A stretch of DNA of 64,000 nt from Auanema rhodensis (lineage: Eukaryota; Nematoda; Chromadorea; Rhabditida; Rhabditidae): positions 14,012,001 to 14,076,000 of the forward strand of contig OZ059897.1 in assembly GCA_964057225.1 (NCBI GenBank), read 5' to 3'. A program made the position numbers and the translations under genes. The notes beneath the pieces are model-generated. The model saw nothing but the letters and a program-made list of their open reading frames with translations. It had not been told where the DNA came from and did no database searches. Below, in pieces: positions 25,601-37,020 of the stretch (positions are counted from its first letter, which is position 1; each line of letters starts with the position of its first letter).

Positions 25601-27009
25601 CCTGTAAATCAACGACCAATTCTCCCTTATGATATACAGCTATAGCTGCTCCTTCTCTTTCCCATCCATCATGAAAGTTTTTTCTGAAAAAAAAAAATAT
25701 TTCCCGATTCTAAGAAGATTTTTGTGTATTATATCAGAGGTTCTGTTTGTAAATTTTGAATTTTATGTTACATTAATTTGATTTTATAATTATAAACAGA
25801 TTCAAATAATTATATTTTTAAAATAAAGATAAAAATAATTTTTTTACAAAGCGATTAAAAAATTTAGGCTAGTTCAACTATTTATCTTGGTGAACAATCA
25901 AATTGATCTGAGAAAGTACAAGATCAGTTGATACAGAATCTAATTATACATCATGACTAACACGTTTAAACCAAACTTCTTCTTGTTATTAGCATGAAAT
26001 GACGTTATTTTTTTCTTTCCATACTTCTATCATAGTCGCTCTTCACTTTTCTCTATCTTGTCTTTAAACCGATGACAAATCTCGTTTTCTCTTTCACTCT
26101 TCGACCTCTACCATGGATAGCAACGTGCTTCTAAATTAGTTCTAGAATCCATTTAAGACATAGATGTCATAGAAAACATGAACACTACTGTTTTTGGCAG
26201 CTAGATCAACCTTGAATATACTTTTGAAATTCCAGTTTATAGAAAAGCCCACGAACTATCAAAGTTTCATCCAGTTAGAAAGATAGAAATTCGTGCAGAA
26301 AGAACAAAATATTGAATATACAAGTGACATATTAATCTGTCACAATGTATATAAAGGATATTGAAAATCAAATATTTAAAGTATTATTATATAATTTTCA
26401 AACGATATCCAGACTAAGTGTTTGGTTTAAACGTATGTGTAAATGATTTAACGAGAAGCAAGATGATGAAAATTCCTGAGAAATCTTAGATGACGAAAGC
26501 AATAAATTCAGGAATCTCAAAGAGATAACGTAACCGTGATGTTAGAAAATTATCAAGAAATATCAATACTTCTATAAATTGAAAATAAATTGGAGAGTAA
26601 ACGTATTTGTTTAGTTAAAATACATGTTAAATTGAACCAAGTCCCTGAAAAGTTATTCAAAAAATTCTTTTTGGTAATATTATGTTATTTTAGGCAAAAA
26701 AACCATTTTCACATTACGGAGGCATGCATTCATAACTAGAACTAGGTGTCTATGGCGTAACTAGTCACATAGAATATATTTATTTCTGGATGGAAAACCT
26801 GTTTAAAAACATAAGCTATAAGTTGAAACTCACTTGAAAATCTTCTCGACCTTATCATATTTAGGTGATACAAATCCTTGTAGGTTATCGAGCCGAACCA
26901 TGTGAGATGAAGCTAGAGTATCGATAATATATGGCAGAACGAGTAGAAGTGATAGCAGCTGAAGCCAAATCAAAAGGGCGGGGCTATAACGTGTTGTCTT
27001 CATCGACAT
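22680..27009 (-). CDS. LACTB-like beta-lactamase-fold (class C/serine hydrolase) protein
   Basis: A member of the beta-lactamase/penicillin-binding fold family present as several lact genes in nematodes; physiological substrate unknown. The N-terminus carries one hydrophobic segment ([19 protein letters not shown]), a signal anchor or cleaved signal. The family opening [14 protein letters not shown] is followed by [20 protein letters not shown]. The nucleophile motif S-x-x-K is seen as FSTTKAVGAL. The Y-x-N motif appears as YHAITYGW. Near the C-terminus GHPGFGGS stands where the K/H-T-G-type triad is expected. About eleven exons, roughly 440 residues. The first intron (about 1.1 kb) holds a possible MITE, and the intron between IVHDPR and [13 protein letters not shown] (about 23396-24753) holds a hAT remnant. 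One intron (after VVDLQ) begins GC rather than GT. ATG 27009 follows a TTTAG acceptor; an in-frame ATG at 27036 is the alternative. From memory the C. elegans neighbour of pas-7 is lact-2. Confidence 0.88.
23522..23700. repeat. MITE-like block with 12-bp perfect inverted repeats
   Basis: GGCGGCGCTTAA at 23522-23533 is repeated in inverted orientation as TTAAGCGCCGCC at 23689-23700. The sequence between and around them (about 23505-23770) is clearly richer in G and C than anything nearby. It lies inside a lact intron, about 125 bases from the hAT element. I find no coding capacity. It may be a small non-autonomous transposon or a structured RNA sequence. Confidence 0.45.
23825..24624 (-). mobile_element. 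hAT-family DNA transposon remnant (internally deleted)
   Basis: The element is bounded by 11-bp perfect terminal inverted repeats CAGGGTTGTGC (23825-23835 and 24614-24624). It is flanked by an 8-bp target duplication, gtgtgtat at 23817-23824 and gtatgtat at 24625-24632, with one mismatch; 8 bp is the hAT size. On the minus strand two fragments match the C-terminal half of hAT transposases: 24548-24291 ([19 protein letters not shown], then [10 protein letters not shown]) and 24258-24022 ([16 protein letters not shown]). The N-terminal and catalytic parts are missing, so it cannot be autonomous. Both ends are packed with GCGGATC/GATCCGC subterminal repeats. It sits in an intron of the lact gene, in the same transcriptional direction as its transposase fragments. 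Confidence 0.85.
25962..26434. repeat. possible MITE bounded by 15-bp inverted repeats, lact intron 1
   Basis: ACGTTTAAACCAAAC at 25962-25976 recurs inverted as GTTTGGTTTAAACGT at 26420-26434. The 470-base interval has no coding potential and lies in the unusually long first intron of the lact gene. I see no clear target-site duplication, so its identity as a transposon is inferred only from the inverted ends. Confidence 0.4.
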
Positions 27010-30000
27010 TCGTTGTAGGCCTAAACATATATACATTCTATGTATATAGCCTCATAGCAACTTCAACAGAGAGAATTTGGCACAATATTTAAAAAAGAAC
27101 AAGAGAGAGGCAGATATTGATGTTTATAAGGAGATCGAGATGAAAGAAGGAATGAGAAGGAGAAATTTTGGAAGTAATTAAATGAATGTGAGAGATAATA
27201 AAATAAAAAGTGTAAGAATTTTTTGTTCTCTTGATGTTCTCATGATATTATTTCATTTATAATTCATCATATCTTAAACTGCACTAAGAACAGCCTTTTT
27301 TTCTGTATTTTATTCATTTTTTAGCATTGATTTTGAAACTATTCCACTTTCATTTTCTTTTTATTAAACGTGATTGTGTGTTTCTTGTTAAAAACAATCT
27401 AAGAAAGTATTTGTATCGTATTACGAGTTCAAAACATAAAAATATTACAAAGTTTATAGTTTTCTTTTAAGTTTTACTTCAAGAACAATCATCAAGAATG
27501 GAGCTATTTCGTCATCAAAATAAGTGGTCTCTCTCTTTTACTTTCTCTCTCTTCATAATTGAAGCTACTTAAAATGTGATTTCTCTTATTGGCAAACACT
27601 AAATACTATTAGCAGCCTCAGTCTACCACAAACTCTCATACTAAACACTAACTATGACATACAACTATGAATCCGGTTTTCTTAGTAAACCAATTGAGGA
27701 GAAACTGTTAAGTCTACACCTATCGTTATAAATTATAAATAATATTAAATATCAAAATATATACAATTGTATAATCTTTTTTCTTTATTAAATTTATATC
27801 ATTCTTTGAATGAAGACCAAATATACAAACAATGTTGTTATGCTGACAATGATTGCTTAATATTCATAATAAAAAAATTTAATAAGATTAGGATAATTAA
27901 GGAAAATTAAAATTTTTTCTTTAACTTGTTTTCTGATTTTGAAGATTTGGAGCTTTTTCTAGAACATATCCTTTCGGATATAAACTTGAGATGTACTTTA
28001 TATAATCTAAAAGATCATCGAAACAACTCTTAGTGAAGTATCAATTTTACTTTTAAAATATAAGGATTTAGAAATTAATATACATATGAATATATGTTTT
28101 TGATCAAAAATATTATGTTTAAAACTAATAAAAATAAAATATAAAGTATATTGCAAATATTATTTAAAATTGAAAAAAAAAGAAAGAATAAGGAATTAAC
28201 ATGGAAATATTAATAGGAAGAATTCTTAACTTCGTGCATTAGGTCATATATGAGATAAGGGCCATAGCATACATTGGAAAAAAATTATCTTCTGGAATAT
28301 CAAGGAGGACTTCGACCTTAAACTTCAGTACAACTTACGCGGATGTGAATTGCGAAAAAAATCTTCAAAATTAGGAGAAGAATCTGTTCATTTTATTGGA
28401 CCCAGAAATGAAATCTTTCAATAAATCTATTTCTAACCTCGAAAATGATGAGAAAAAAAAATGACCAAAGTGTTCATTAAAGAGTAAAAGGGGAGAAATA
28501 GCGAATAGAAGCAAAATATTTAGTATTATATAATCTTGGAATGCTTAACTATATGGTATTAGCTGATTAGAACATAATTTTGATGGCCTGATATGTATAT
28601 ACATATGCACAGGTTCTCTTGTCTTATCAATTTTGCTTTTTTAGTTATAGAAGGTTAACATATCATGCTCAGGAAGTCACATAAATATCTTGGTATAATC
28701 AATTTTTAACTATTTTCAAATAATTTATTGTTAATAATATGATTCAAATATATACATATATCTATATTCTTATAATATTTTTATTATTTTTTTATATAAT
28801 TGAATATAATTTATTGAAGAATTGTAATCACTTATGACTATAAGTAGAAAGTACTTTTCATAGAATAAAGATTATGGTACATGTACCAAGATAATACAAA
28901 AACATTAGTCGTATAACAAAAATAAATTTAGACAAAATTCTTTTTAAAATATATTTTATGTTTTATTAAATAAATAATATATTGAATTAACTTTCAGAGG
29001 ATATGATAAACATCTCTCGCCTACAGCATCCCAATAATCGCTCTGGAAGTTTTTTCATTTAAACTTTTTAAAAATAGAATGTAAAAATATTCCAAATGTT
29101 TAAGTAAATATAATATTTTTTAAAATTTATAAAAATATGTTTATATTATTAATTATAATAAATTCATTATAATATTTGATATTACGGTAATTTTAATTTT
29201 ATTGAAAATTATTAATTTTTTGTATTTATGCTGATATTTCAAAATTTATTAATGGCATAAAACAAATTCATATTCGTTATTTAATGTTTTTCATTTATAT
29301 TTTCGTTTATTTTTCTTAAATTTTTTTTTAATTGTACTGTAAGTTCAAAAGAAAAAAGAAAAGAAAATCAAAACAATTTTCATTTTTTTACCACTTGAAA
29401 CTTTATTTCTTTAAAATTGTCTTATTCACACCTTTTGAAATTAAAAACAATTGAATTCACCGTAATTTGAGTAAAATATACCATGAAAACCCTATTTTGT
29501 TCACTGTAAAGTTTTTCTGAAAAAAAATGAAATTGTCTGGTTCTTGCAAGAACGTGAAAATGTTTTTTTCTAAATTACCGACTGTTGTTAAATACGTGTT
29601 GAAAAGAAGAAGAAAACAAAAAAAAAGAAAAGAAAAAGATATTTCATGTATGTATACCTTCATATTCATATTTTTCTAAATATTTTAAATATTTTAAATT
29701 CTAGTGTGTCTATTTATTTTAAATATTTCATTAATTATTTTATTAACCATGTTCATGAAAAAAAGGAAATAGCCGAGTTTCAATGAGAAATAATTGAAAG
29801 TATGAAGTTATGAGAGAAGGAGAATGATAATGAACAGCAACACAAATTAGAAGATTTAAAACCAAATTTTAAAAAAAAAAGAAGAAATTTTTTGTTAAAT
29901 ATTATATATATTCATATACATATATATATATAAGTATATACAAACATTTTGTATTTACTCTTTTTGTTTTTCTGAAGTGAACGTGTGCAAGATGAAATTA

Positions 30001-30023
30001 CAATTATCAAAACGCAACTAGAA
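27010..30023. other. 3 kb AT-rich intergenic region upstream of lact
   Basis: Between the lact start and the stop codon of the acireductone dioxygenase-like gene (both minus strand). Very AT-rich, with many poly-A, poly-T and ATA tracts, for example around 28700-29350. I see no coding exon, tRNA or hairpin of note. The lact promoter should be near 27010-27300. Confidence 0.45.
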
Positions 30024-30742
30024 TTATCCTTGGACACTATCAGGCTTCTTAGAGAAGAAACGTTGGATGGTTACGGTGTTCTGAAAGTTTTCAAATATCA
30101 ATTACTCAACAGTTATCATAAGCTTACCAATGGTGTGACAGTGAATCTATGAGACAAACCCTTTGGAATGACAAGAAGGTCTCCCTTCTCTAACTGTACA
30201 CGAATCCATTCGTCCTCCTTTAATCAAAAGTATTTTGTTTATTCCCAAATATTGTTATTATACCTCAGGTTCAACGTCATAATAGCAATTTCCATCGAGA
30301 ACTAAGGAAACAACATCATCATTCTTAACAGTGGGTTCGTAGTACTCTTCGAGCTGAAAACATTTCAATTTTTCAATTTTCGCAAGAAGAACTGATATAA
30401 AACTAAGATGTTTTCAAAAGTTTTTATACTTACTCGATCATTCAAGTCAGTAACGGAATCGTTAATGACAAAAATATCAGAAGCATTAACGTTCTTTTCG
30501 TTTTTTACTCTAGAAATTCTCTTCTTCATTTGGACGGTATCTTCCAAGTCGATCTGAAATAATATTATTGAATCAAAGTTCAAATATTTCAGAAACATTT
30601 TATTAATTTACAAACATACCTTGTAGTATTGAACTCCAGCAAGGTTCATAAGCTGATCTGGACTGATTTTCTTTGGTGGGAAAACATGATGAGGAAGACG
30701 ACGATCTCCACATGGGAATGGTTCCATATGCCAGATTTGCAT
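30024..30742 (-). CDS. Acireductone dioxygenase family protein, probably inactive
   Basis: Acireductone dioxygenase is a small metal-dependent cupin that acts in the methionine salvage pathway. Five exons give about 160 residues starting [20 protein letters not shown] at 30742. The family cupin core is clear: [20 protein letters not shown], then [18 protein letters not shown]. The active-site segment, H-x-H-x(3)-E in working enzymes (EEHLHLDDEI in human ADI1), reads [11 protein letters not shown] here, so both histidines and the glutamate are replaced. Only the last ligand (His in SHRFT) remains. The chain ends shortly after ([14 protein letters not shown]), lacking the C-terminal extension of the human enzyme. 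From memory C. elegans has members called probable inactive acireductone dioxygenases with the same character, so this is an inherited pseudoenzyme and not a recent loss. Its present role is unknown. Confidence 0.9.
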
Positions 30743-33700
30743 GTTTGTTGTGAATAGAGAAAGAGAAAGTTAAAAGTAACTGAAAAGACAATATAAAGAG
30801 AAACAAATGAAAAATAAACGTAAAAGAAAAAAATTAACAGCAAAGTGGTGTATTATATTCTAAGAGAACTTTAAGAGAAAAAAAATCTCGCTAGGAGAAG
30901 GACGAAGAAGATGGCGACAAACTGGATGGTTTGTATATCCAGACTTAAAATTGCAAAAGATAGGATGTGAATCACACGAATAAAACAGAATAACAAGATC
31001 CCTGTCCTCAAACACAGCTATAATCCCATACGCCCAAGAAGCATACGGACGAGTCTGAAGACAATGGCAGACTACTGAAGACATGGACGACGTTCTCGTA
31101 GATGGGAGACTCATGAATTCAAGACTGGCAAATTCGAATGACAATGGAGGCGGTATCGTGAATATTCTGAAGAAGCCAAAATTCAAAAGATCATTCTAAG
31201 GATCAGATAGGATAGAAAAGAGGGGAGAAGAAAAGATATGAGAGATGAGATAAAGGGCAAACAGTAAACCTTATCAAAATTATATATATATCTATGTATA
31301 TATATACATAGATATATATAAATATATTTATATTTATATATAAATATATATATATTCACTATTATATATTTATATATATTATACTTATATATATATATAC
31401 AGGTTAATATATATTATAATAAAATATATGATAAGATTTTAACATTTTGAAGATGAAATTATTATTTTTGGATAGGTATTCCAGAGAGCTATTGTCATTG
31501 CAAAAGGCATTGACCGTCTTTTTAAAGCAAGAGAATGACATCATGTCATGGCGAGGAGGCGGTACGAGACAAATATAGTGAAAAAGTGTTGATAGCCAAC
31601 TATTGCTTTCTTTCAGAATGCTAAGAACTATCTAACTAAGGTTAGGACAATTACATCGAAATATAAGAATTCGCACTAGGTGAAAGTGGCTAGGGTCGTT
31701 AAATAGTACTCAAGAAAGGCTGGATTATCTAACAGACATAACTTCAGTGTTGTCTCTTCTAATGATCTTTGGCCAATGAAGAAATAAAAGAGAATGGACG
31801 AAACGTGTATATGGTGAAGAGATGTATTTATTAAAATATGTCCGTAATTTGGTTCTTCACCATGTTCATCTAGAACCTGTGGAAATACTAGATGATGATG
31901 TATGTATCAGAATAATTTTATATAAAAAGAAACATAGAATGATTAACAACGTTCATTTTACAGGTAATATTAATGCATTTTTGCTCTAATTCATCCAAAT
32001 ATTTTTAACTCTTCTATTTTGAGTGAAAGTTTAAACTTTAGTTGAACTTTTCAAGTTGGCATTGAGTGAATATTTTTAAAACTAGAATGCATGCTTTAGT
32101 ATTTTTAAGTATTTTCTTATAATTAAAAAATCAATCAAAATTGTAAATAAACAACTTTCAAATTCCAAAAAAAAGAGTGAGTTCATGGTTTCGATTGAGA
32201 AAATACATAAACAGCTCAGTCACAGGTTTACTCCATAATCCTGGCTGAACCGAATTATTTTTTTTTTTCAAGAACGTTGTTGTTCAACTCTAGTTAAAGA
32301 TAGGTCATATAAAATTATTCTCAATTCACCAGATTACTTATTCACACAACAACTTCTACTTCTACTTCAAATAATGCTGTTGGCCCAAAAATAGATGATT
32401 TTCATCTAAAGTTATACATCTTTTTTTTTACAATCAACGACATTTATTTTATTTTCGGAAATTTTAAAAATCTTAAACGTATATTTTTATCTGATCGTCA
32501 ACCTTTGGCCTTAACAGAAAAATCAGAGGCTAAAGCATCAGAAGATCAGAAAACTACGATGGCATGCGCATGTTTTGAAAAAGATACGATTTATAAAGAT
32601 TGCAGACGAAAGGGAGAATATGAAACACGACATATCAGGATGAAGTACTATAGGTTTTTCCTTTAACGGATATATCTATATATAAGATTTTCATCAAAAT
32701 TATACTGATATAGATTGTTGATATGCATGTTTATCATAAAATTCTAGATACTGCCGTATTATGAAAAGATACAAAAAACTTTGTTTAAACTTTGTATTGT
32801 CGCTGAGACGGCATCGCTATTTACAGAGAAATGTCTTAATTTTGGTTTTGATCTTTTACGTTTACATGATGAGGAATACTTGAAGTTATAACAAAAAAGA
32901 GAAATAATGTAAACTATTCTAAAGATTATGTTTAGGTAAATCGAAATGGATATAGTTAGATACAAATACAAAAAGTTGAAATTTGAACATCGAACATCAA
33001 CTAGATACAATATCATATAGTTCTATAGTTCATCAACTAAAATTGTTATTATTTGATCACGTAGCTAACAGTTTAGAAACTGGCTTATCATTGTCTGATG
33101 TCTGAAACAAGCCTTGATATAGCTGTTCTTATTGGAAGGATAGGTGATTATTCATCTCAGTAGCTATCCAATCAGATGATTCTAGTAGCCAATGGCTAAA
33201 TCTGCGCAACGTTTATCAAATGATAATTGTCTTTGGGAAAATTAAAGATTGCCGATCATGTTCAGGATCAGTGAAAAATCTATAATCTGTAAATTGATAT
33301 TAAAGTTGCACAGGGGACGCGTGATGTAAGGTATTGCCCGGTTTCGGTCATGCTCAGCTAGTGAACACATCAAACCTTTCTTCGGGAATAAGACTTCACT
33401 TTTTCACATTCATTATGTCAACTTGTACCCCTCCCTTCTTCCATTTTCTCCATTTATCCGTTTCTCTTTCTATCTCTCTTTTTCTCGCTCTCTCAACTTC
33501 CTTCTAATTTTGGCATGCATGATTCTCTATCTCTCCTTTCATCATACTGATTGCTTAAGTTTTTCTGTTGTCCAATTCATGCATATGTTCTATATCATTC
33601 AGATGAAAATGTTAAAAATCATAACTTTTTCTGAAGAAATAATGGAACAAATGAACAAACAATTGTAGCAAAACGTTTTTAAGGAAAAGGATTCGAAAAA

Positions 33701-36700
33701 TTTTCTTTTTTTTTTCAATCAAATTATTCCAATTTATTAAAAATATTATATTAAGATGTGTAAAGGACATGTTTTCCTATTTTGGCTTTGTTAAAAAAAA
33801 GAATTAAATATTTACCATCTCATCTCTTTTTTCTTTCAAAAAAGATTGTTTAATGCAGAAAATAAACTCGATCACATGGGAAAGGCAGAAACAGATGATA
33901 TCATGATTTCGTACAAAGTTCGAACACAAAACAAAAAACTGACCAAAGTATACTGTTGTCTGTTGAAATGGCTCCAAGCCGGGTAGGTCTACCAACCAAA
34001 CACTTTTGGCTGAAGTCTATCAGATAATACTGATAAAAGAAAAGAAATGTGAGGCAATATATTAAGAGAAAAGTTGAAAAAGAGAAAAACACAAGAAAGA
34101 AATTATGAAGGAGCTGTAACAAAAAGATAGTTATATATGCAAATCTTACTATACCATTTAACTGTGTCACTAGGATAACAAAGATTGATCAAATTCTTTT
34201 TTTTTGATAATTACAATGATCGCTCATTGATTATGCAATACGAGCAGTTTATGCTTAACTGAAACTAGACCATCTTAGTTTTCGTAGATTAGGATATGGA
34301 ATGAAGTTACAATTAATATGCTCTGATTGGTCAGCCAAAGCAAATGGAAAGAAGAATGAGAGACATGGACCGTTCTTCACTGGTTGTATAGAGAATACTG
34401 ACAACGAAGGAGACATTCCTAGCTCAACTATCCACTTCTTCATCTCATCAAGCACTTATGATCCTGGAACTTGCGTCTTCCTATTCCATTGAATATTGTC
34501 TTCAATTTCGATCATTCATCAAACGATAACAATCAAAAGGACTCAAATTGGCTTTCTATTCTAATTATCCGGTGTATCTCTAACCGTTTCGAGATCTTGA
34601 CGATACGAGGTGGTGTCCAATATAATGTTTTTCAGAATTTGGAAGAGTTTTTGAAATTATTTATTTAATGAGGCCAGATATAACATACATGACCAAACTT
34701 CATACAAGATTGTAAGTGTACTGTATGTGATCAAAAAGTGTTCAGACGGCGGCTTTCCCAAACATTCTCAATTTTTTTTTTAAAGATTTTCATTCTCACA
34801 TCGGTCTTTTTAGTAATATATAGACTACTTTTATGATTTTTGAACATTGATGAAATAGATGGCATTAACGATAGTTTAACCAATTCTTTGATAATCTGAT
34901 GAATTTCTGTAGGTAACCACAGCATCAAAATAACATAAGAAACGGCTATAAACATCCTATTATTTTGTGAATATACGTATATTTAAGATAAAGTACACAT
35001 TATTCTTTTATCTAATATCAGAAAATCTTTAAAACTAGAGCATTTGCAAATTTCTTTAAGTACGAGATACGAAAATAGAAGGCTATCGTACTATTATCTG
35101 TATCGTCTTTTTTTTTTGTTTTTTTTTTCTGCAAGCAGCGAGCCTAAGATTGATTGAATCATACCGATATTTCTATATTAAATTTTTCTTTTTTTAAATT
35201 GCCGAATAGCTTAGATTATATCAGAATATACCATGAGCGTCAAAATCTAATCATTTACCCATTATCCTAAAATGTTTCGCATGTTTGTCAAATGCATAGC
35301 TTCTCTATTCTTGATTTTCCATACTGTCCTGTTTGATCTTTTGATTCCGATTTTCCTTTTTATCACCTCGAACAAATTTATGAATAGAACAAAGAAATTC
35401 AACTGAAAACAATATCAGATGTTATCGGACACTACAAGAAAATTGTATAAGTCTTAGCGCGCAACTTTGGACCTTGTTGAGAACTCTGTTTCTATGGTTC
35501 GGATCTGAGCTGATTAGACAACACTTAAAGATTGAACAGCTAGATTATTTGTGACCCGAATGAAATTATGAAAATCCAAATTTTTTAAGTGAAAGTATCA
35601 ACAAATTTAAGAATAAAAGCTTTTGCGACGGAAATAATAAAAAATCCATAAAAGGAAGTAACCTGTTCATATTTCAATGCCAATAAAATACTTTGAAGGT
35701 TAGGTTTAAATTTGATTCTATTAAGCAACTTTAGTGAAACAATTAGCTTTGCACTTTTATACAGCTGAGGCTATGAATGAAACATAAAAATGTTAACAAT
35801 CAGACGCAAAAAAAATCGAAGGAAAAAAGAAAGAAAGAGAAAGAGAGAAGTATATGACGTCGTACATTTAGTCGTACTTATCGTTTGTTGTTCTTGTCCC
35901 GATGATGTTTAGTATATAGTATATTGCATATAGGATACACTATAGTAAATGATGAAGCAACTAATGATCTTTGTTAAAACAAGAAGTTCTCCAATGACGA
36001 GTGATCAATGATTCGAATTAAATTAAGTCGTTCTTGAATATTGCATTGCTAGTTGATCAAATGAATCAAATGAATTTTGTACTGATGTAAGATGGCAGGA
36101 TATATGATTGTACCTGTGTTGATGTATCGAAATGCTATTGTGTATTGCATTGGACGAAGATGAAAGAAACAGAAATATTTTCAACATCAAAGTGCAATAT
36201 ACGTGGAAGATAGAAAGAGAGAATAAGACAAAAAAAAATGTATTTTTCATATGATGATCAAGAATAGCTGATGACAGTATTTATCATTCATATTTTAATG
36301 AAAAACAAATAACAATTGCGGCACGAAATTTTGACGAAGATAATTTAAAAAGTAGACAGAAAGGACAGTTAACAAAATCGGGAACAATCATTAATTAGTT
36401 TCTAAAATTATAAAAGCTGGGGTATTTATGTTAGACATGACGTGAAGCTTGGTGAGAAGGGAAATGTGAACTGTACAACCGTATCCGATGATTATATTGA
36501 ACAAAATGAATATTGTCACGTAAACTACTTTACGTGAAAAAATTAAGAAAGATTTAGCATATCACAAAATACCAGCAAAACGAATGAAAAAAGGACTTGT
36601 GATGTCTGTGGATTACCCGAAAATTGAATCATGTTTATCAGACTAGAACATATTAGAGAACTTGAAGCATGTGGCTAAAGATAAAAGAGATCCCGTGAGA

Positions 36701-37020
36701 TGAAAAAAACGACAATAATGGTGATTAGCCAATGAGGTTTTAACCGTTTAACAGTTTGGAACAATATAATTAGAAAAAAAGAATTATTATACAATTATAC
36801 GATATGATTAGACTAGAAAATGACACAAAAATATATTTCAAGTGTAAATTTATATATTATTATGCTATTAATGAACCTTGGGGTTCTGGGTGAATGATCG
36901 CTGCCGTCGTGATGTACGTCGGACAAGGCTTATCCCTCGATAATGCATTAATAGAGAGACGAGGTCGATCGGTAGAGAAGCTGAAATATCTCTTTGTTTA
37001 TCCGCTTAAACAGAAAAAGT
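30743..37020. other. 6.3 kb non-coding region between ADI-like and CACHD1 genes
   Basis: Both flanking genes are on the minus strand, so this holds the promoter of the acireductone dioxygenase-like gene and the 3' flank of CACHD1. The contents are a palindromic TA-rich block (31279-31402) and AT-rich sequence. A more balanced stretch near 33050-33400 lacks coding exons but has a short imperfect stem (see findings). A 108-codon minus-strand frame at 30860-31186 has no recognisable similarity and I do not call it a gene. Confidence 0.4.
31279..31402. repeat. palindromic TA-rich block
   Basis: Nearly pure TA/ATATA sequence with internal dyads such as tatatatacatagatatata. It would fold back on itself. 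It resembles a degenerate microsatellite. Confidence 0.75.

Noticed and set aside
30860-31186. 108-codon minus-strand open frame upstream of the acireductone dioxygenase-like gene
   Set aside because: No recognisable motif, odd composition, and no splice sites linking it to the neighbour. Likely chance.
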